Below, in pieces: positions 35,595-45,828 of a stretch of 64,000 bases of DNA. The notes beneath the pieces were generated by a model that did not search any database, was not told the origin of the DNA, and saw only the letters and a list, made by a program, of their open reading frames with translations. The stretch comes from Beijerinckiaceae bacterium (lineage in GTDB: Bacteria; Pseudomonadota; Alphaproteobacteria; Rhizobiales; Beijerinckiaceae). The number at the start of each line of letters is the position of its first letter. The first letter of the stretch is position 1. Location: assembly GCA_027532775.1 (NCBI GenBank), contig JAPZTO010000001.1, forward strand, positions 744,001 to 808,000, in the 5' to 3' direction. A program made the position numbers and the translations under genes.

Positions 35595-37139
35595 TCAGGT
35601 CTTCACGGCCAGGATGGCCAGCGCCAGGGCGATGGCCCAGAGCGCCAGGGTGATTGCGGAAAGGCCGCCGGCCCGCTGGCCGGCCGGCTCGACCTCCGGT
35701 CGATGGCCTTTCTCGAAAGCCGCGAGGGCCGCATCCGTCCGGGTGACGAGATCAGGCAGACGGCCAGCGGCCCGCACGAGATCCAGCGCATCCCGGCCGA
35801 TATCCTCGATCCGGCCGATCGGCCCGAGATTGCGTTCGATCCATTCCCGGATGACCGGCTCGGCAACCTTCCACATGTCGAATTGCGGGTCGAGATTGCG
35901 CGCGACGCCCTCGACCACGACCATGGTTTTCTGGAGCAGGACGAGTTCCGTCCGGGTCGCCATGTCAAACAGGGCCGTGATCTCGAAGAGCAGGCCGAGG
36001 AGCTGGGCCATCGAGATCTCGGCGGCATTGCGGCCGTGGATCTTCTCGCCGACCGCGCGCAGGGCCTGGGCGAAATCCTCCACCGAATGCCGCTTCGGCA
36101 CATAACCGGCCTCGAAATGCACCTCGGCGATCCGCCGATAGTCGCGGGTGATGAAGCCGAACAGGATCTCGGCGAGGAAGCGCCGCTCGGGCGGACCGAG
36201 GCGGCTCATGATGCCGAGATCGACCGCCACCAGCTGCCCGGATGGCATGACGAAAAGGTTGCCGGGATGCATGTCGGCATGGAAGAAGCCGTCGCGCAGG
36301 GCATGGCGGAGAAAACTCTGCAGGGCGGTGCGGGCCAGGGCCACCCGGTCGATCCCGGCCGCTTCGATGGCGGCGAGATCGTTGAGCTTGATGCCCTCGA
36401 TCCATTCCATCGTCAGGCATTCGCGGGCCGTGCGTTCCCAATCGACCGCAGGCACGCGGAAATCGGGATCCTTCGCGACATTCTCGCCCATTTCCGAAAG
36501 GGCCGCCGCCTCGAAGCGGAGATCCATCTCCAGCAGGACCGTGCGTTCAAGGGTCTCGACCACCTCGACCGGCTTGAGGCGTCGCGCAGAGACCACGAAA
36601 TACTCGATCAGTCCGGCCACGAATTTCTGCGCCGCGATATCGCGGCTGAAGACCCGGTCGATGCCCGGCCGGCGCACCTTGACCGCAACAGGCCGGCGCG
36701 CGCCGTCGATCTCGACAATGGCCTTGTGCACCTGCGCGATCGAGGCGGCGGCGACGACCGGCCCGAATTCCACGAACTGGGTGTCGAGCGGCTTGCCGAG
36801 GGCCGCTGCAACGCGGCGTTCGGCCTCGGCCTGCGGGAAGGCGGGCATCCGGTCCTGCAGGGCCTCGAGATCCCGCGCCAGCGCGAAACCGACAAGGTCC
36901 GGCCGCGTCGCGAGAAACTGGCCGAGCTTCACATAGGACGGGCCAAGCCGCGTGAGCGCCGCGACGATGCGGGTGCCGCGATCACCGGCATCCCTCCGGG
37001 CCAGGGCCGAAAGCAGCCAGAGCAGCGGGTGGAGGATGGCCGGAACCTGCCGCTTGGGCACGAGCGCGAACACGCCCTCGCGCATCAGCACATAGCCGAC
37101 ATGGATCAGGTGCAGGGAATGGCGCAGGGCCGCGAACAC
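35595..37139 (-). CDS. ubiB: UbiB-type atypical kinase/ATPase for ubiquinone biosynthesis
   Basis: 514 residues. Family marks: KxGQ motif in SYVKLGQFLATRPDLVG, the A-rich loop VAAASIAQVHKA, the lysine in PVAVKVRRPG, and DGFFHADMHPGNLFV with VDLGIMSRLG. Two transmembrane segments lie at the C-terminus. The GTG at 37139 has GAGG in the SD position overlapping the ubiE stop; the longer frame begins with TTG inside ubiE and is less likely. UbiB supports the aerobic steps of the Coq/Ubi complex. Confidence 0.93.
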   Translation of the reverse strand: MFAALRHSLHLIHVGYVLMREGVFALVPKRQVPAILHPLLWLLSALARRDAGDRGTRIVAALTRLGPSYVKLGQFLATRPDLVGFALARDLEALQDRMPAFPQAEAERRVAAALGKPLDTQFVEFGPVVAAASIAQVHKAIVEIDGARRPVAVKVRRPGIDRVFSRDIAAQKFVAGLIEYFVVSARRLKPVEVVETLERTVLLEMDLRFEAAALSEMGENVAKDPDFRVPAVDWERTARECLTMEWIEGIKLNDLAAIEAAGIDRVALARTALQSFLRHALRDGFFHADMHPGNLFVMPSGQLVAVDLGIMSRLGPPERRFLAEILFGFITRDYRRIAEVHFEAGYVPKRHSVEDFAQALRAVGEKIHGRNAAEISMAQLLGLLFEITALFDMATRTELVLLQKTMVVVEGVARNLDPQFDMWKVAEPVIREWIERNLGPIGRIEDIGRDALDLVRAAGRLPDLVTRTDAALAAFEKGHRPEVEPAGQRAGGLSAITLALWAIALALAILAVKT

Positions 37140-37146
37140 GGGCGCC

Positions 37147-37896
37147 TCAGATCTTCCAGCCGGAATGGATATTGGCAATCCCGCCGGTCAGCGGCCGGCA
37201 GGTGACACGGGAAAAGCCGGCCTCGCGGATCATCTCGGAGAAGAGATCCGGCGGCGGGAACTTGCGGATCGATTCGACAAGGTAGCGGTAGGGCTCGCCA
37301 TCGCCGGTGATCATCTTGCCCAGCGGCGGAATGACGTTGAACGAATAGGCGTCGTAGATGCGGTCGAGCACGGGCGTTTCCACCGGAGCGAATTCCAGCA
37401 CAAGGAACCGCCCGCCACGCTTGAGCACGCGGAACGCCTCCGACAGGGCCAGCGGAATCCGCGGCACGTTCCGGATGCCGAAGGCGATGGTGTAGCCATC
37501 ATAGCTGCGATCCTCGAAAGCGAGGGCCTCGGCATTGCATTCGATGAAGCGGACCTGCCCGTCGAGCCCCCGGGCGCGGGCACGATCCTCGCCGACCCCG
37601 AGCATCGAGGCGTTGATATCGACCACATCGACGCGGGTCTGCGGGCTGCCGGCCGCGACGATGCGGAAGGCAACATCGCCCGTGCCGCCGGCGACGTCGA
37701 TATGGCGGAAAGGGCCCTGCCGGGGCGGGCGCAGCATGGTGACGAGGATGTCCTTCCAGAGCCTGTGGAGGCCCATGCTCATCAGGTCGTTCATCAGGTC
37801 ATAGCGCGAGGCGACCTTATGAAAGACATCATCCACCCGGGCCTGCTTTTCCGCGAGCGGAACATCCTCGAACCCGAAATGCGTTGTCTCGACCAT
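37147..37896 (-). CDS. ubiE: Demethylmenaquinone/2-methoxy-6-polyprenyl-benzoquinol methyltransferase
   Basis: 249 residues. SAM motif [15 protein letters not shown], the UbiE signatures [16 protein letters not shown] near the N-terminus and [18 protein letters not shown]-terminal [11 protein letters not shown]. It is the C-methyltransferase of ubiquinone synthesis. ATG 37896 is chosen because the frame beyond lacks family sequence. It is divergent from mutM (119 bases apart). Confidence 0.96.
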   Translation of the reverse strand: MVETTHFGFEDVPLAEKQARVDDVFHKVASRYDLMNDLMSMGLHRLWKDILVTMLRPPRQGPFRHIDVAGGTGDVAFRIVAAGSPQTRVDVVDINASMLGVGEDRARARGLDGQVRFIECNAEALAFEDRSYDGYTIAFGIRNVPRIPLALSEAFRVLKRGGRFLVLEFAPVETPVLDRIYDAYSFNVIPPLGKMITGDGEPYRYLVESIRKFPPPDLFSEMIREAGFSRVTCRPLTGGIANIHSGWKI

Positions 37897-38015
37897 CACA
37901 ACCCTACCCCGAACAGGACGGGCCGGGATGCCCGCGTCATTTCCATAGCGAAGCTTTCCGCGTCGCGCTATGGCGAGACCGTCGCATAACGTCCTGGCCA
38001 TCGTCGAGGTCCGCC

Positions 38016-38879
38016 GTGCCCGAGCTTCCCGAGGTCGAAACCGTCCGGCGCGGGCTGGCGCCGCATCTCGACGGCGCCCTGATCGAGACGCTGGTGCTGA
38101 ACCGCGCCGATCTGCGCTTTCCTTTCCCGCCAGATCTCGTGCGGCGGATCAGCGGACGCCGCGTGCTGACGCTCGGGCGGCGCGCCAAATACCTGCTGAT
38201 CCCGCTCGATTCCGGCGAGACGATGATCCTCCATCTGGGGATGAGCGGGCGGATGATCGTGGAGCGCGGCGACGAGGCCGGTACACTCGCGGAATTCCAC
38301 CACGATGTGTCCCGCCTGAAGCAGCATGATCATGTAATCTTCCGGCTGGAAGGCGGCATACGGGTGGTCTTCAACGATCCGCGCCGGTTCGGCAGCCTTG
38401 ACCTCTGGCCAAGCGACAGGCTCGACGACGCGCCTTCGCTCGCGACGCTCGGGCTCGAGCCGCTCGGCAACGCGCTCCACCCCGACGCGCTTGCCAGCCT
38501 TCTGGCAGGTCGACGGACGCCGATGAAGGCGGCGCTCCTCGACCAGCGGCTGATCGCGGGGCTGGGCAACATCTATGTCTGCGAGGCGCTGCACCGGTCC
38601 CGGATCGCGCCGACCCGCCCGGCCGGCAACCTCAAAAAGCGGGAGATCGAAGCCCTCGTGATCGCCATCCGCGATGTCCTCGCCGAGGCAATCGAAGCCG
38701 GCGGCTCCACCCTGCGGGATTTTCGCCACGAGGACGGCTCGCTCGGTTATTTCCAGCATGCATTCCGCGTCTATGACCGCGAGGGCGAACGCTGCCCGAC
38801 GCCAGGCTGCCAGGGCGTCATCCGCCGGCTGGTCCAGTCGGGCCGGTCGACCTTCCATTGCCTCGAATGCCAGCGCTAG
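38016..38879 (+). CDS. mutM: Formamidopyrimidine-DNA glycosylase
   Basis: 287 residues. After the start (GTG at 38016, GAGG SD) the protein begins [13 protein letters not shown], so that Pro2 is the catalytic amine and Glu3 is next. The H2TH segment [19 protein letters not shown] and the zinc finger (CPTPGC and CLEC) are present. It removes 8-oxoguanine and has AP lyase activity. A GC-rich hairpin (38886-38911) follows but lacks a U-run. Confidence 0.97.
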   Translation: MPELPEVETVRRGLAPHLDGALIETLVLNRADLRFPFPPDLVRRISGRRVLTLGRRAKYLLIPLDSGETMILHLGMSGRMIVERGDEAGTLAEFHHDVSRLKQHDHVIFRLEGGIRVVFNDPRRFGSLDLWPSDRLDDAPSLATLGLEPLGNALHPDALASLLAGRRTPMKAALLDQRLIAGLGNIYVCEALHRSRIAPTRPAGNLKKREIEALVIAIRDVLAEAIEAGGSTLRDFRHEDGSLGYFQHAFRVYDREGERCPTPGCQGVIRRLVQSGRSTFHCLECQR

Positions 38880-39013
38880 CGGCATCCGGGCGGCAGAAAA
38901 TCGCCGCCCGGGGCTGGACCCCTGCGTCGCCCATGTGACAGACAAGGGCGAGCCGGAGGGCCACCGTACCGGCTTGCCGAATGCCAGACCTCCAGAATCT
39001 GACGGGAAGACCC

Positions 39014-39796
39014 ATGACCGAACTTCCGACCTACGAAACCCTTCTCGTCGAGCGCCATGGCCGCGTGGGCCTCATCCGGTTCAACCGGCCGCAGGCCCTG
39101 AACGCCCTGAACCGGCAGGTCATGGTGGACCTGCTCGATATCCTGGCGCGCTTCGATGCCGATGCCGGAATCGGCTGCATGGTGCTGACCGGTTCCGAGA
39201 AGGCCTTCGCCGCCGGCGCCGACATCAAGGAAATGGCGGATCTGAACTATCCCGACAGCTACCTGCAGGATTTCGGCAGCGGTTGGGATGCGATCACCCG
39301 GATCCGCAAGCCGATCATCGCGGCGGTTTCCGGCTTCGCGCTGGGTGGAGGCTGCGAGATCGCGATGCTCTGCGACATGATCATTGCGGCCGAGAATGCA
39401 AAATTCGGCCAGCCCGAGATCAAGCTGGGCGTGATGCCGGGCTGGGGCGGAACGCAGCGCCTGACGCGGGCGGTCGGCAAGGCCAAGGCGATGGATCTCT
39501 GCCTGACCGGGCGCATGATGGATGTGCACGAGGCGGAACGATCCGGCCTTGTCGCGCGGATCGTCCCTGTCGAGAAACTCGTCGAGGAAGCGCTCGCCGC
39601 TGCGACGACCATTGCCGAATTCGCCACCGAAGTGACGATGATCACCAAGGAATCGATCAACCGCGCCTACGAGACGACATTGAGCGAGGGCGTGCGGTTC
39701 GAGCGGCGCACATTCCAGGCCCTGTTCGCCACCTCGGCGCAAAAGGAAGGCATGGCGGCGTTCGTCGAGAAGCGGAAGCCGAATTTCCGCGGCTGA
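39014..39796 (+). CDS. Enoyl-CoA hydratase
   Basis: 260 residues, crotonase fold. Oxyanion-hole segments [10 protein letters not shown] and [15 protein letters not shown], catalytic Glu in [20 protein letters not shown] are the classical enoyl-CoA hydratase residues (E in PEIKLG and in GGTQ loop region). It hydrates 2-enoyl-CoA in beta-oxidation. ATG 39014 fits the family length. Its place between mutM and rpsT is conserved in many alphaproteobacteria. Confidence 0.93.
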   Translation: MTELPTYETLLVERHGRVGLIRFNRPQALNALNRQVMVDLLDILARFDADAGIGCMVLTGSEKAFAAGADIKEMADLNYPDSYLQDFGSGWDAITRIRKPIIAAVSGFALGGGCEIAMLCDMIIAAENAKFGQPEIKLGVMPGWGGTQRLTRAVGKAKAMDLCLTGRMMDVHEAERSGLVARIVPVEKLVEEALAAATTIAEFATEVTMITKESINRAYETTLSEGVRFERRTFQALFATSAQKEGMAAFVEKRKPNFRG

Positions 39797-39811
39797 GCCA
39801 GGCGAACCGGC

Positions 39812-40630
39812 ATGCTGGGACTGTTCTCTGGCTTCGAGCTCGGCGTCTCGGCTTTCGCGGCGGCCGGCCTCGTCCTCGCAGCCTTCGTGGCCGGCTTCGT
39901 CGATGCGATTGCGGGCGGCGGCGGTCTCATCACCGTGCCCGCGCTCCTGCTGGCGGGTGTGCCGCCGGTCGGCGCCATCGCAACCAACAAGCTGCAGGGA
40001 ACGTTCGGCGTCGCTTCCTCGGCCCTCTCCTTCTACCGGGCCGGGCGGATCGACCGGGCGCTCATCCTGCCGCTTTTCGGCGCAGCGTTCGGCGGCGGGG
40101 TTGTCGGCGCGCTCATCGCCCATCTCGCGCCCACAGGCTTCCTCCGGCTTGTCATCCCGTTCCTGCTGGTCGCGATCGCCCTGTATGTGGCGCTTTCGCC
40201 CCGGCTCGGCGATGCCGAGGCGCGGCCCCGTCTCAGCCTCGCGACCTTCACCGGCACGGTCGGTGTCGGGATCGGCATCTATGATGGCGTGTTCGGCCCG
40301 GGCGCGGGGACCTTCTATCTGATCGGCCTGATCCTGCTTTGTGGCTTCGGCATGATGCGCGCCGTCGCGCATACCAAGATGATGAATCTCGCCTCCAATC
40401 TCGGCGCGCTCATCTTCTTCCTGCTGGCCGGCCACATCCTGATCACGGTCGGGCTGATGATGGGCGCCGCCTCGGCGACGGGCGCGTGGCTCGGCGTGCG
40501 GGCCAGCCTGCGCTTCGGGCCGCGTCTTGTGCGCCCGCTGGTGGTGATCGTGGCCTTTGCCATGGCCCTGCGGCTGATGCTGGATGCCAGCCACCCGGTC
40601 GGTGCCTGGCTTCGCGGGCTTGCCGGCTAG
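39812..40630 (+). CDS. TSUP-family membrane protein (TauE/SafE, UPF0721)
   Basis: 272 residues with eight or so hydrophobic segments and the two TSUP repeats: GFVDAIAGGGGLITVPALLLAGVPP...NKLQGT and GIYDGVFGPGAGTFYLIGL...NLASNLGAL. Family members export sulfite, sulfoacetate or other small anions; many are uncharacterised. It follows the enoyl-CoA hydratase by fifteen bases. The link to the sulfonate-like region 8 kb away is tempting but not supported by location. Confidence 0.85.
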   Translation: MLGLFSGFELGVSAFAAAGLVLAAFVAGFVDAIAGGGGLITVPALLLAGVPPVGAIATNKLQGTFGVASSALSFYRAGRIDRALILPLFGAAFGGGVVGALIAHLAPTGFLRLVIPFLLVAIALYVALSPRLGDAEARPRLSLATFTGTVGVGIGIYDGVFGPGAGTFYLIGLILLCGFGMMRAVAHTKMMNLASNLGALIFFLLAGHILITVGLMMGAASATGAWLGVRASLRFGPRLVRPLVVIVAFAMALRLMLDASHPVGAWLRGLAG

Positions 40631-40710
40631 GACGTGTCCTCATAAGCCGGAGCGCCGGGGAATCGTTTTTTCGTTGACCCCGCGCGCGGAAGATGGCATG
40701 GAGCCGCTCT

Positions 40711-40730
40711 CGCGCCGAGTTTCCGGCGCG
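40711..40730 (+). terminator. Hairpin after the TSUP gene, weak terminator
   Basis: Stem CGCGCCG / CGGCGCG with a six-base loop, followed by CTTTCATTTC. The T-run is broken, so this is only a probable transcription end, about 80 bases past the stop. Confidence 0.4.
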
Positions 40731-40866
40731 CTTTCATTTCAACATGTCGGTCAGGTGACGGAGTGTCGTCGCTTTTCCGGCATGAAACAGGATCGGGTGG
40801 TCCGGCACATGCAGATGTGTCCTGACCAGCCGGGAACGGGTCAACGGGTCGGAGTCCCTTAAGTCG

Positions 40867-41133
40867 ATGGCGAATACCAAATCAGCCAAGAAGGCCGCGC
40901 GGCAAACCCTGCGCCGGACTGAAGTCAACAAGGCGCGCCGCAGCCGCATGCGGACCTCGGTCCGTTATGTCGAGGAAGCGATTGCGAAGGGCGATGTGAC
41001 CGCCGCGCTCGCTGCCATGAAGAAGGCCGAGCCCGAGCTGGCCAAGGCTGCCCAGAACGGGATCGTTCACAAGAACATGGCGGCCCGCAAGGTGTCCCGC
41101 CTGATCCGTCAGATCCGGTCGCTTCCGGCCTGA
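40867..41133 (+). CDS. rpsT: 30S ribosomal protein S20
   Basis: 88 residues, strongly basic: [17 protein letters not shown], then [13 protein letters not shown] and [16 protein letters not shown], the normal S20 pattern. It is single-copy, with its own downstream terminator, directly before the dnaA upstream region. Confidence 0.97.
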   Translation: MANTKSAKKAARQTLRRTEVNKARRSRMRTSVRYVEEAIAKGDVTAALAAMKKAEPELAKAAQNGIVHKNMAARKVSRLIRQIRSLPA

Positions 41134-41160
41134 CGCAAGCTCCCTTCGAGAGCTTCTGGA

Positions 41161-41186
41161 CGCGCCGGATTCCGGCGCGTTTTTTT
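41161..41186 (+). terminator. Rho-independent terminator of rpsT
   Basis: Perfect 8-base GC stem CGCGCCGG / CCGGCGCG with a 3-base loop, followed by seven T. It lies 27 bases past the rpsT stop. Confidence 0.93.
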
Positions 41187-41844
41187 ATGCCCTGGTCAGA
41201 CATCGCGCTCCGAGAAATGTTTCCGGATTGCCACAAAGGGGCTTGACTCCTGATTTATCAACGATGCGCGGACAAGGCGTTGCGACGCCTTGAGGTGCGC
41301 AGAATTTCTTTATATTTTTCATAAACTTGCTTCATAAGACCTCGATTTGGTGGTTTTTGTCACGCTGGCTGTGAGCCTCGGAAAACACCATCCGTGAAAC
41401 ATTTCACCGGCGTAACGTTTTTATCCGGAAATCATCCACAACTCGATTCAAACGCCCGAATCAACGACTTACTTTTGGCCACCGGAGAGCGCCCTTCCCT
41501 GTTGCCAATCGACCGGCCACCACCCTGCCGGCAGCGCCTGGAAATGCGCTATTGCACGGCGCCCGGAAGGCAGATTAAGACTTTGTTTACCGACTGACGG
41601 GGCGGGCAAAAGGGGGCTGCCTTTTCGAGGCGATCACGGCGCAAAGGGGGGCAATGTGATTTCCAGTTATGATGTAATCGAAAACGTTACTCGCCATGCG
41701 TGTTTAGTGGGTTTCATCTGACCCATCCGGATTTGTTCTGAATCCGTCAGACATACGACATTCAAACACTACGAATGACTTTGCTGAAACATACCGTTTC
41801 GGCAGGGCATCTTCGTATTCCAAGTGCAGACTTTGAGAGCGATC
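41187..41844 (+). other. Non-coding dnaA upstream region, candidate origin
   Basis: 658 bases without a convincing gene; a 67-codon frame at 41394 has no SD and no recognisable product. The region is AT-richer than its surroundings, with a 40-base segment at 41301-41340 that is about 77% A+T by direct count. DnaA-box-like sites: TCATCCACA at 41432 (one mismatch to TTATCCACA), TTATCCGGA at 41421 and TTATCAACG at 41255 (two mismatches each). A perfect 8-base inverted repeat (CAAGGCGT / ACGCCTTG) at 41273-41292 precedes the AT segment. GANTC sites at 41245, 41445, 41458 and 41740 are no more than random expectation. Either the dnaA regulatory region, or oriC, or both. Confidence 0.5.
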
Positions 41845-43368
41845 ATGCTGAAGACACCTGAAACCCAGGCTACCGAGAGCCGACTCGATCATGATATCCG
41901 GGGCTTGCCTGCGGCAGACATGGCCGGAGCGACCCTTGTCTGGGACCGTGTACAGCGCCGGCTGCGGGCCGAGCTTGGCGAGGATGTCTACACGAGCTGG
42001 TTCAAGTGCCTCGAGCTTGTCCAGGTCCAGAACGACACCGTCATCCTTTCGGTTCCGACGAAGTTCCTCAGGAACTGGATCCAGCAGCATTTCATCGAAA
42101 AGATCATGGCGCATTTCCAGAAGGAGGATGCGCGGCTGCAGCGGGTATCGATCGTGATGCGGTCGGCAAGCCTGCGCACGGCGCCGAGGCCGGAAGCGCC
42201 CAAGGCAGCGGAGCAGGTCCGCAAGTTCGCGTCCCAGGAGGCTCCGGCTGCCCTGCGGCCGATGGGCGATGTCGGGATCAAGCCGATCGAGGCCCGCGTC
42301 CAGGAAGGCCACGAGGGCGATCTCCAGGTCGGATCGCCGCTCGACAAGCGGCTTGTGCTCGGCGCGTTCCAGGTCGGGCGCTCGAATGTGATGGCCCATG
42401 CCGCCGCCATGCAGATCGTGCAGGCCAAGGTGGCGGAGATGCCGGTCTTCAACCCGCTCTACGTGCATGCGAGCGTGGGCCTCGGCAAGACGCACCTGCT
42501 CCAGGGCGCGGCCCAGGCCATCGAAAGCTCCGGCCGGCGCGTGCTGTATCTGACCGCCGAGCGCTTCATGTATGGTTTCGTGGCCTCGCTGAAGGCGCAG
42601 ACCGCCATTGCCTTCAAGGATACCTTGCGCGGCATTGACGTGCTCATCATCGATGACGCCCAGTTCCTGCAGGGCCCGAAGAGCCAGCAGGAATTCTGCC
42701 ACACGCTCAATGCGCTGATCGATGCCGGGAAGCAGGTTGTCGTCGCGGCGGATCGGGCGCCCTCCGATCTCGAGGGCATCGAGGAGCGCGTGCAATCGCG
42801 TCTCGCCGGCGGGCTTGTGGTCGAGATCGGTGCGCTGGACGACGCCCTCAGGGTGAAGATCCTCGAAAGCCGGATCCAGATCGCCAAGGCACATCTGCCG
42901 GGCTTCGACGTACCGCCGGATGTCATCCAGCATGTGGCGCGGGCGATAACCACCAATGGCCGCGACCTCGAAGGTGCGGTGAACCGCCTGCTGGCCCATT
43001 CGACGCTGACCGGGGGGGCGCTCGATATCGCCGCCGCCGACGAGGCGATCCGCGATCTCGTGCGGCACCGCGAGCCGCGCCGCGTCAAGATCGAGGACAT
43101 CCAGCGGCTGGTGGCGAACCACTACAATGTCAGCCGGGCCGACATCCTCTCTTCGCGCCGCACGGCCACGGTGGTCCGTCCTCGGCAGATCGCGATGTAT
43201 CTTGCCAAGTCACTGACGTTGCGTTCGTTGCCGGAAATCGGCCGGCGTTTCGGCGGGCGGGATCATACGACCGTGCTTCATGCGGTCCGCAAGATCGAGG
43301 GCATGGTGACGACCGATCAGGAACTTGCCGGCGAGATCGATCATCTCAAGCGCATGCTTCAGGAATGA
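41845..43368 (+). CDS. dnaA: Chromosomal replication initiator protein
   Basis: 507 residues. Domain I ([21 protein letters not shown]), a linker, AAA+ domain with Walker [13 protein letters not shown] (about 208-219) and Walker [13 protein letters not shown], and domain IV with the DnaA signature [16 protein letters not shown] that binds TTATCCACA boxes. ATG 41845 gives a normal N-terminus; a GTG 21 bases upstream is possible. The gene follows a 0.7 kb non-coding region and precedes dnaN, recF. Confidence 0.98.
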   Translation: MLKTPETQATESRLDHDIRGLPAADMAGATLVWDRVQRRLRAELGEDVYTSWFKCLELVQVQNDTVILSVPTKFLRNWIQQHFIEKIMAHFQKEDARLQRVSIVMRSASLRTAPRPEAPKAAEQVRKFASQEAPAALRPMGDVGIKPIEARVQEGHEGDLQVGSPLDKRLVLGAFQVGRSNVMAHAAAMQIVQAKVAEMPVFNPLYVHASVGLGKTHLLQGAAQAIESSGRRVLYLTAERFMYGFVASLKAQTAIAFKDTLRGIDVLIIDDAQFLQGPKSQQEFCHTLNALIDAGKQVVVAADRAPSDLEGIEERVQSRLAGGLVVEIGALDDALRVKILESRIQIAKAHLPGFDVPPDVIQHVARAITTNGRDLEGAVNRLLAHSTLTGGALDIAAADEAIRDLVRHREPRRVKIEDIQRLVANHYNVSRADILSSRRTATVVRPRQIAMYLAKSLTLRSLPEIGRRFGGRDHTTVLHAVRKIEGMVTTDQELAGEIDHLKRMLQE

Positions 43369-43554
43369 GGCACGGCCTTTCACGGCTCTGAAAATCCTGT
43401 CGATCATCCCTCGGCCATTGCGCAAAATCACGCGGGCACCCTTGCGCTTTGGCGGGTGACGCGCCATCGTTTCCGGAACCTGTTTTGGAAGGATGCGCGT
43501 CAACCGTCTCGTTCCGAGGCGGTTTTTAGTCGGGAACGGGACGGAAGCGATACG

Positions 43555-44673
43555 ATGAAGGTCACGGTGGAACAGGCCGCGCTGCTCAAGGCCCTCGGTC
43601 ATGTGCATCGCGTTGTCGAGCGGCGGAACACCATTCCGATCCTCGCCAACGTTCTCTTGCGGGCCGAACAGCGGGAACTGCACCTCAAGGCGACCGATCT
43701 AGACATCGACATCGTCGAGACCATTCCGGCCGATGTGGAGCGCGCGGGCACAACCAGCGTTCCGGCGCATGTTCTCTACGACATCGTGCGCAAGCTTTCG
43801 GACGGGGCGCAGGTCTCGCTCGAGCAGGACGGCCAGTCCGGGCAGGTTGCCCTGCGCTCCGGCCGCTCGCGATTCTCGCTGCAGACCTTGCCGGAAACCG
43901 ATTTCCCGGATCTCGCCGCGGGCGAGATGAGCCATCGCTTCGATATGGCCGCCGGCGAGTTGCGCAAGCTGATCGAAAAAACGCAATTCGCGATCTCGAC
44001 CGAGGAAACCCGCTACTATCTCAACGGGATCTATCTGCATGCCACGGAAGTTGGCGGGCAGTCGATCCTGCGCGCCGTGGCTACCGATGGCCATCGCCTG
44101 GCCCTGTGCGACACGGCCGCGCCGGCGGGTTCGCAGGGCATGCCGGGCGTGATCGTTCCGCGCAAGACCGTCAACGAGTTGCAGAAGCTGCTCAGCGATG
44201 GCGAGGCGCAGATCGGCTTCGAACTGTCGAGCGTGAAGATGCGCGTCACTGTCGGGCCGATCGTGCTGACCTCGAAGCTGATCGACGGCACATTCCCGGA
44301 TTATGCCCGCGTCATCCCGCAACGGAACGACAAGTTCCTGACGGTCGAACGCGACGAATTCGCCCGGTCGGTCGACCGTGTCTCGACGATTTCGTCGGAG
44401 CGCGGGCGGGCGGTGAAATTCTCGCTGGGTGACAGCAAGTTGACCCTGTCGGTGCACAATCCCGATGCCGGGCAGGCGATCGAGGAATTGTCGGTCGATT
44501 ACGAGGCCTCGCCGCTCGAGATCGGGTTCAATGCCCGCTATCTGCTGGATATTGTCGGCCAGCTCGAAGGCGATACGGCCCTGCTCAAACTGGCCGATCC
44601 GGGCTCGCCGACGCTGATCCAGGATCGTGAAGGCGCGGCCAGCCTCTATGTGCTGATGCCGATGCGCGTCTGA
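43555..44673 (+). CDS. dnaN: DNA polymerase III sliding clamp, beta subunit
   Basis: 372 residues in three clamp domains; MKVTVEQAALLKALGHVHRVVERRNTIPIL at the start and the C-terminal VLMPMRV (canonical xxMPMRV end) are characteristic. ATG 43555 is chosen because the family starts there; the frame upstream is not conserved. The 186-base gap after dnaA is the likely place of an own promoter. Confidence 0.98.
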   Translation: MKVTVEQAALLKALGHVHRVVERRNTIPILANVLLRAEQRELHLKATDLDIDIVETIPADVERAGTTSVPAHVLYDIVRKLSDGAQVSLEQDGQSGQVALRSGRSRFSLQTLPETDFPDLAAGEMSHRFDMAAGELRKLIEKTQFAISTEETRYYLNGIYLHATEVGGQSILRAVATDGHRLALCDTAAPAGSQGMPGVIVPRKTVNELQKLLSDGEAQIGFELSSVKMRVTVGPIVLTSKLIDGTFPDYARVIPQRNDKFLTVERDEFARSVDRVSTISSERGRAVKFSLGDSKLTLSVHNPDAGQAIEELSVDYEASPLEIGFNARYLLDIVGQLEGDTALLKLADPGSPTLIQDREGAASLYVLMPMRV

Positions 44674-44675
44674 GC

Positions 44676-45809
44676 ATGACGGCTTCCCCGCCGGAGCCGC
44701 GGATCCTGCGGCTTCGGCTGCAGGATTTCCGGTCCTATGCCCGCCTTGATCTGCGGCTCGGCGCCTCCCTCACGGCTTTCTGCGGGCCGAACGGCGCCGG
44801 CAAGACAAACCTGCTTGAGGCCATCTCGCTGCTTTCGCCCGGCCGCGGCCTCCGCCGCGCCACGCTGACCGCCCTTGCCCGACGCGAGGGGCCGGGCACC
44901 TTTTCCGTCCTTGCCGATCTCGAAACCGGGACGGGCCCTCTCACGCTGGCAACCGGGCTCGTACCGGGCGAGGCCGGGCGCGAATGCCGGATCGACCGGG
45001 AACCGGTCGGGTCGGCCATGCGCTTCCTCGACCATCTCAGCCTGCTCTGGCTGACCCCGGATCAGGACGGGCTGTTCCGCGGCCCGGCCGGGGATCGCCG
45101 GCGGTTCCTCGACCGCCTGGTCCTGGCGGTTGATTCCGCGCATGGCAGCCGTGTTTCGGCCTTCGAAAATGCCCTGCGCCACCGCAACCGCCTGCTCGAG
45201 GAGGGGGGCGGACCGCGCTGGCTGGAGGCGATCGAGCAGGAGATCGTCGAACTCGGCACCGCCGTTGCTGCAGCCCGCACCGAGACGGTGGCCCGGCTCG
45301 ATGCGCTGGCCGAGCGCGATGCGGCGCTGATGGCGCCCTTTCCCTTTGCAAGGCTGACTCTGGAGGGCGAACTCGAGCAGCGCCTCGGAACGATGACGGC
45401 CAGCGCCGTCGAGGACTGGTATCGGGTTGCTCTGCGCGAGGGCCGCGCGCGGGACCGTGCAGCGGGGCGGACGCTGACCGGCCCGCAGGCTTCCGATCTC
45501 GGCGTCCTGCATGGGCCCAAGGGCGAGCCGGCGGCGACCTGTTCAACCGGCGAACAGAAGGCGCTGCTGCTGGGGCTGGTTCTCGCGCAGGCCCGCCTGA
45601 TCGGGCAGATGCGCGGTCAACCGCCGATGCTGCTCGTTGACGAGGTTGCCGCCCATCTCGATGCAGAGCGCCGCGCTGCCTTGTACCGCATCCTCCGGAT
45701 GCTGGGCGGGCAGGTTTTCCTGACCGGGACGGACCCGCTGCTGTTCGAGGCGCTTGGCGAAGGCGCAAGCCTGATGATGGTGCGGGACGGGCAGGTGGAC
45801 ATTGCCTGA
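44676..45809 (+). CDS. recF: DNA replication and repair protein RecF
   Basis: 377 residues, SMC-like ABC ATPase: Walker A GPNGAGKTN (37-45), signature CSTGEQKALLLGLVLAQ and Walker B MLLVDEVAAHLD. It loads RecA at gaps with RecO/R. It starts two bases after dnaN. Confidence 0.97.
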   Translation: MTASPPEPRILRLRLQDFRSYARLDLRLGASLTAFCGPNGAGKTNLLEAISLLSPGRGLRRATLTALARREGPGTFSVLADLETGTGPLTLATGLVPGEAGRECRIDREPVGSAMRFLDHLSLLWLTPDQDGLFRGPAGDRRRFLDRLVLAVDSAHGSRVSAFENALRHRNRLLEEGGGPRWLEAIEQEIVELGTAVAAARTETVARLDALAERDAALMAPFPFARLTLEGELEQRLGTMTASAVEDWYRVALREGRARDRAAGRTLTGPQASDLGVLHGPKGEPAATCSTGEQKALLLGLVLAQARLIGQMRGQPPMLLVDEVAAHLDAERRAALYRILRMLGGQVFLTGTDPLLFEALGEGASLMMVRDGQVDIA

Positions 45810-45828
45810 GAGCGGTGAAGCCGCGCGG

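Noticed and set aside
38886-38911. GC-rich hairpin after mutM as a terminator
   Set aside because: The stem is strong but no T-run follows, so rho-independent termination is unlikely.
39812-40630. TSUP protein as sulfite exporter of the sulfonate island
   Set aside because: It lies in a conserved housekeeping block 7 kb away from the island, in a separate transcript, so location gives no support.
41394-41597. 67-codon frame in the dnaA upstream region
   Set aside because: No ribosome binding site and no recognisable protein; the region is better explained as regulatory DNA.
41245-41744. Cluster of GANTC (CcrM) sites before dnaA
   Set aside because: Four sites in about 660 bases is near what chance would give; not evidence of enrichment.
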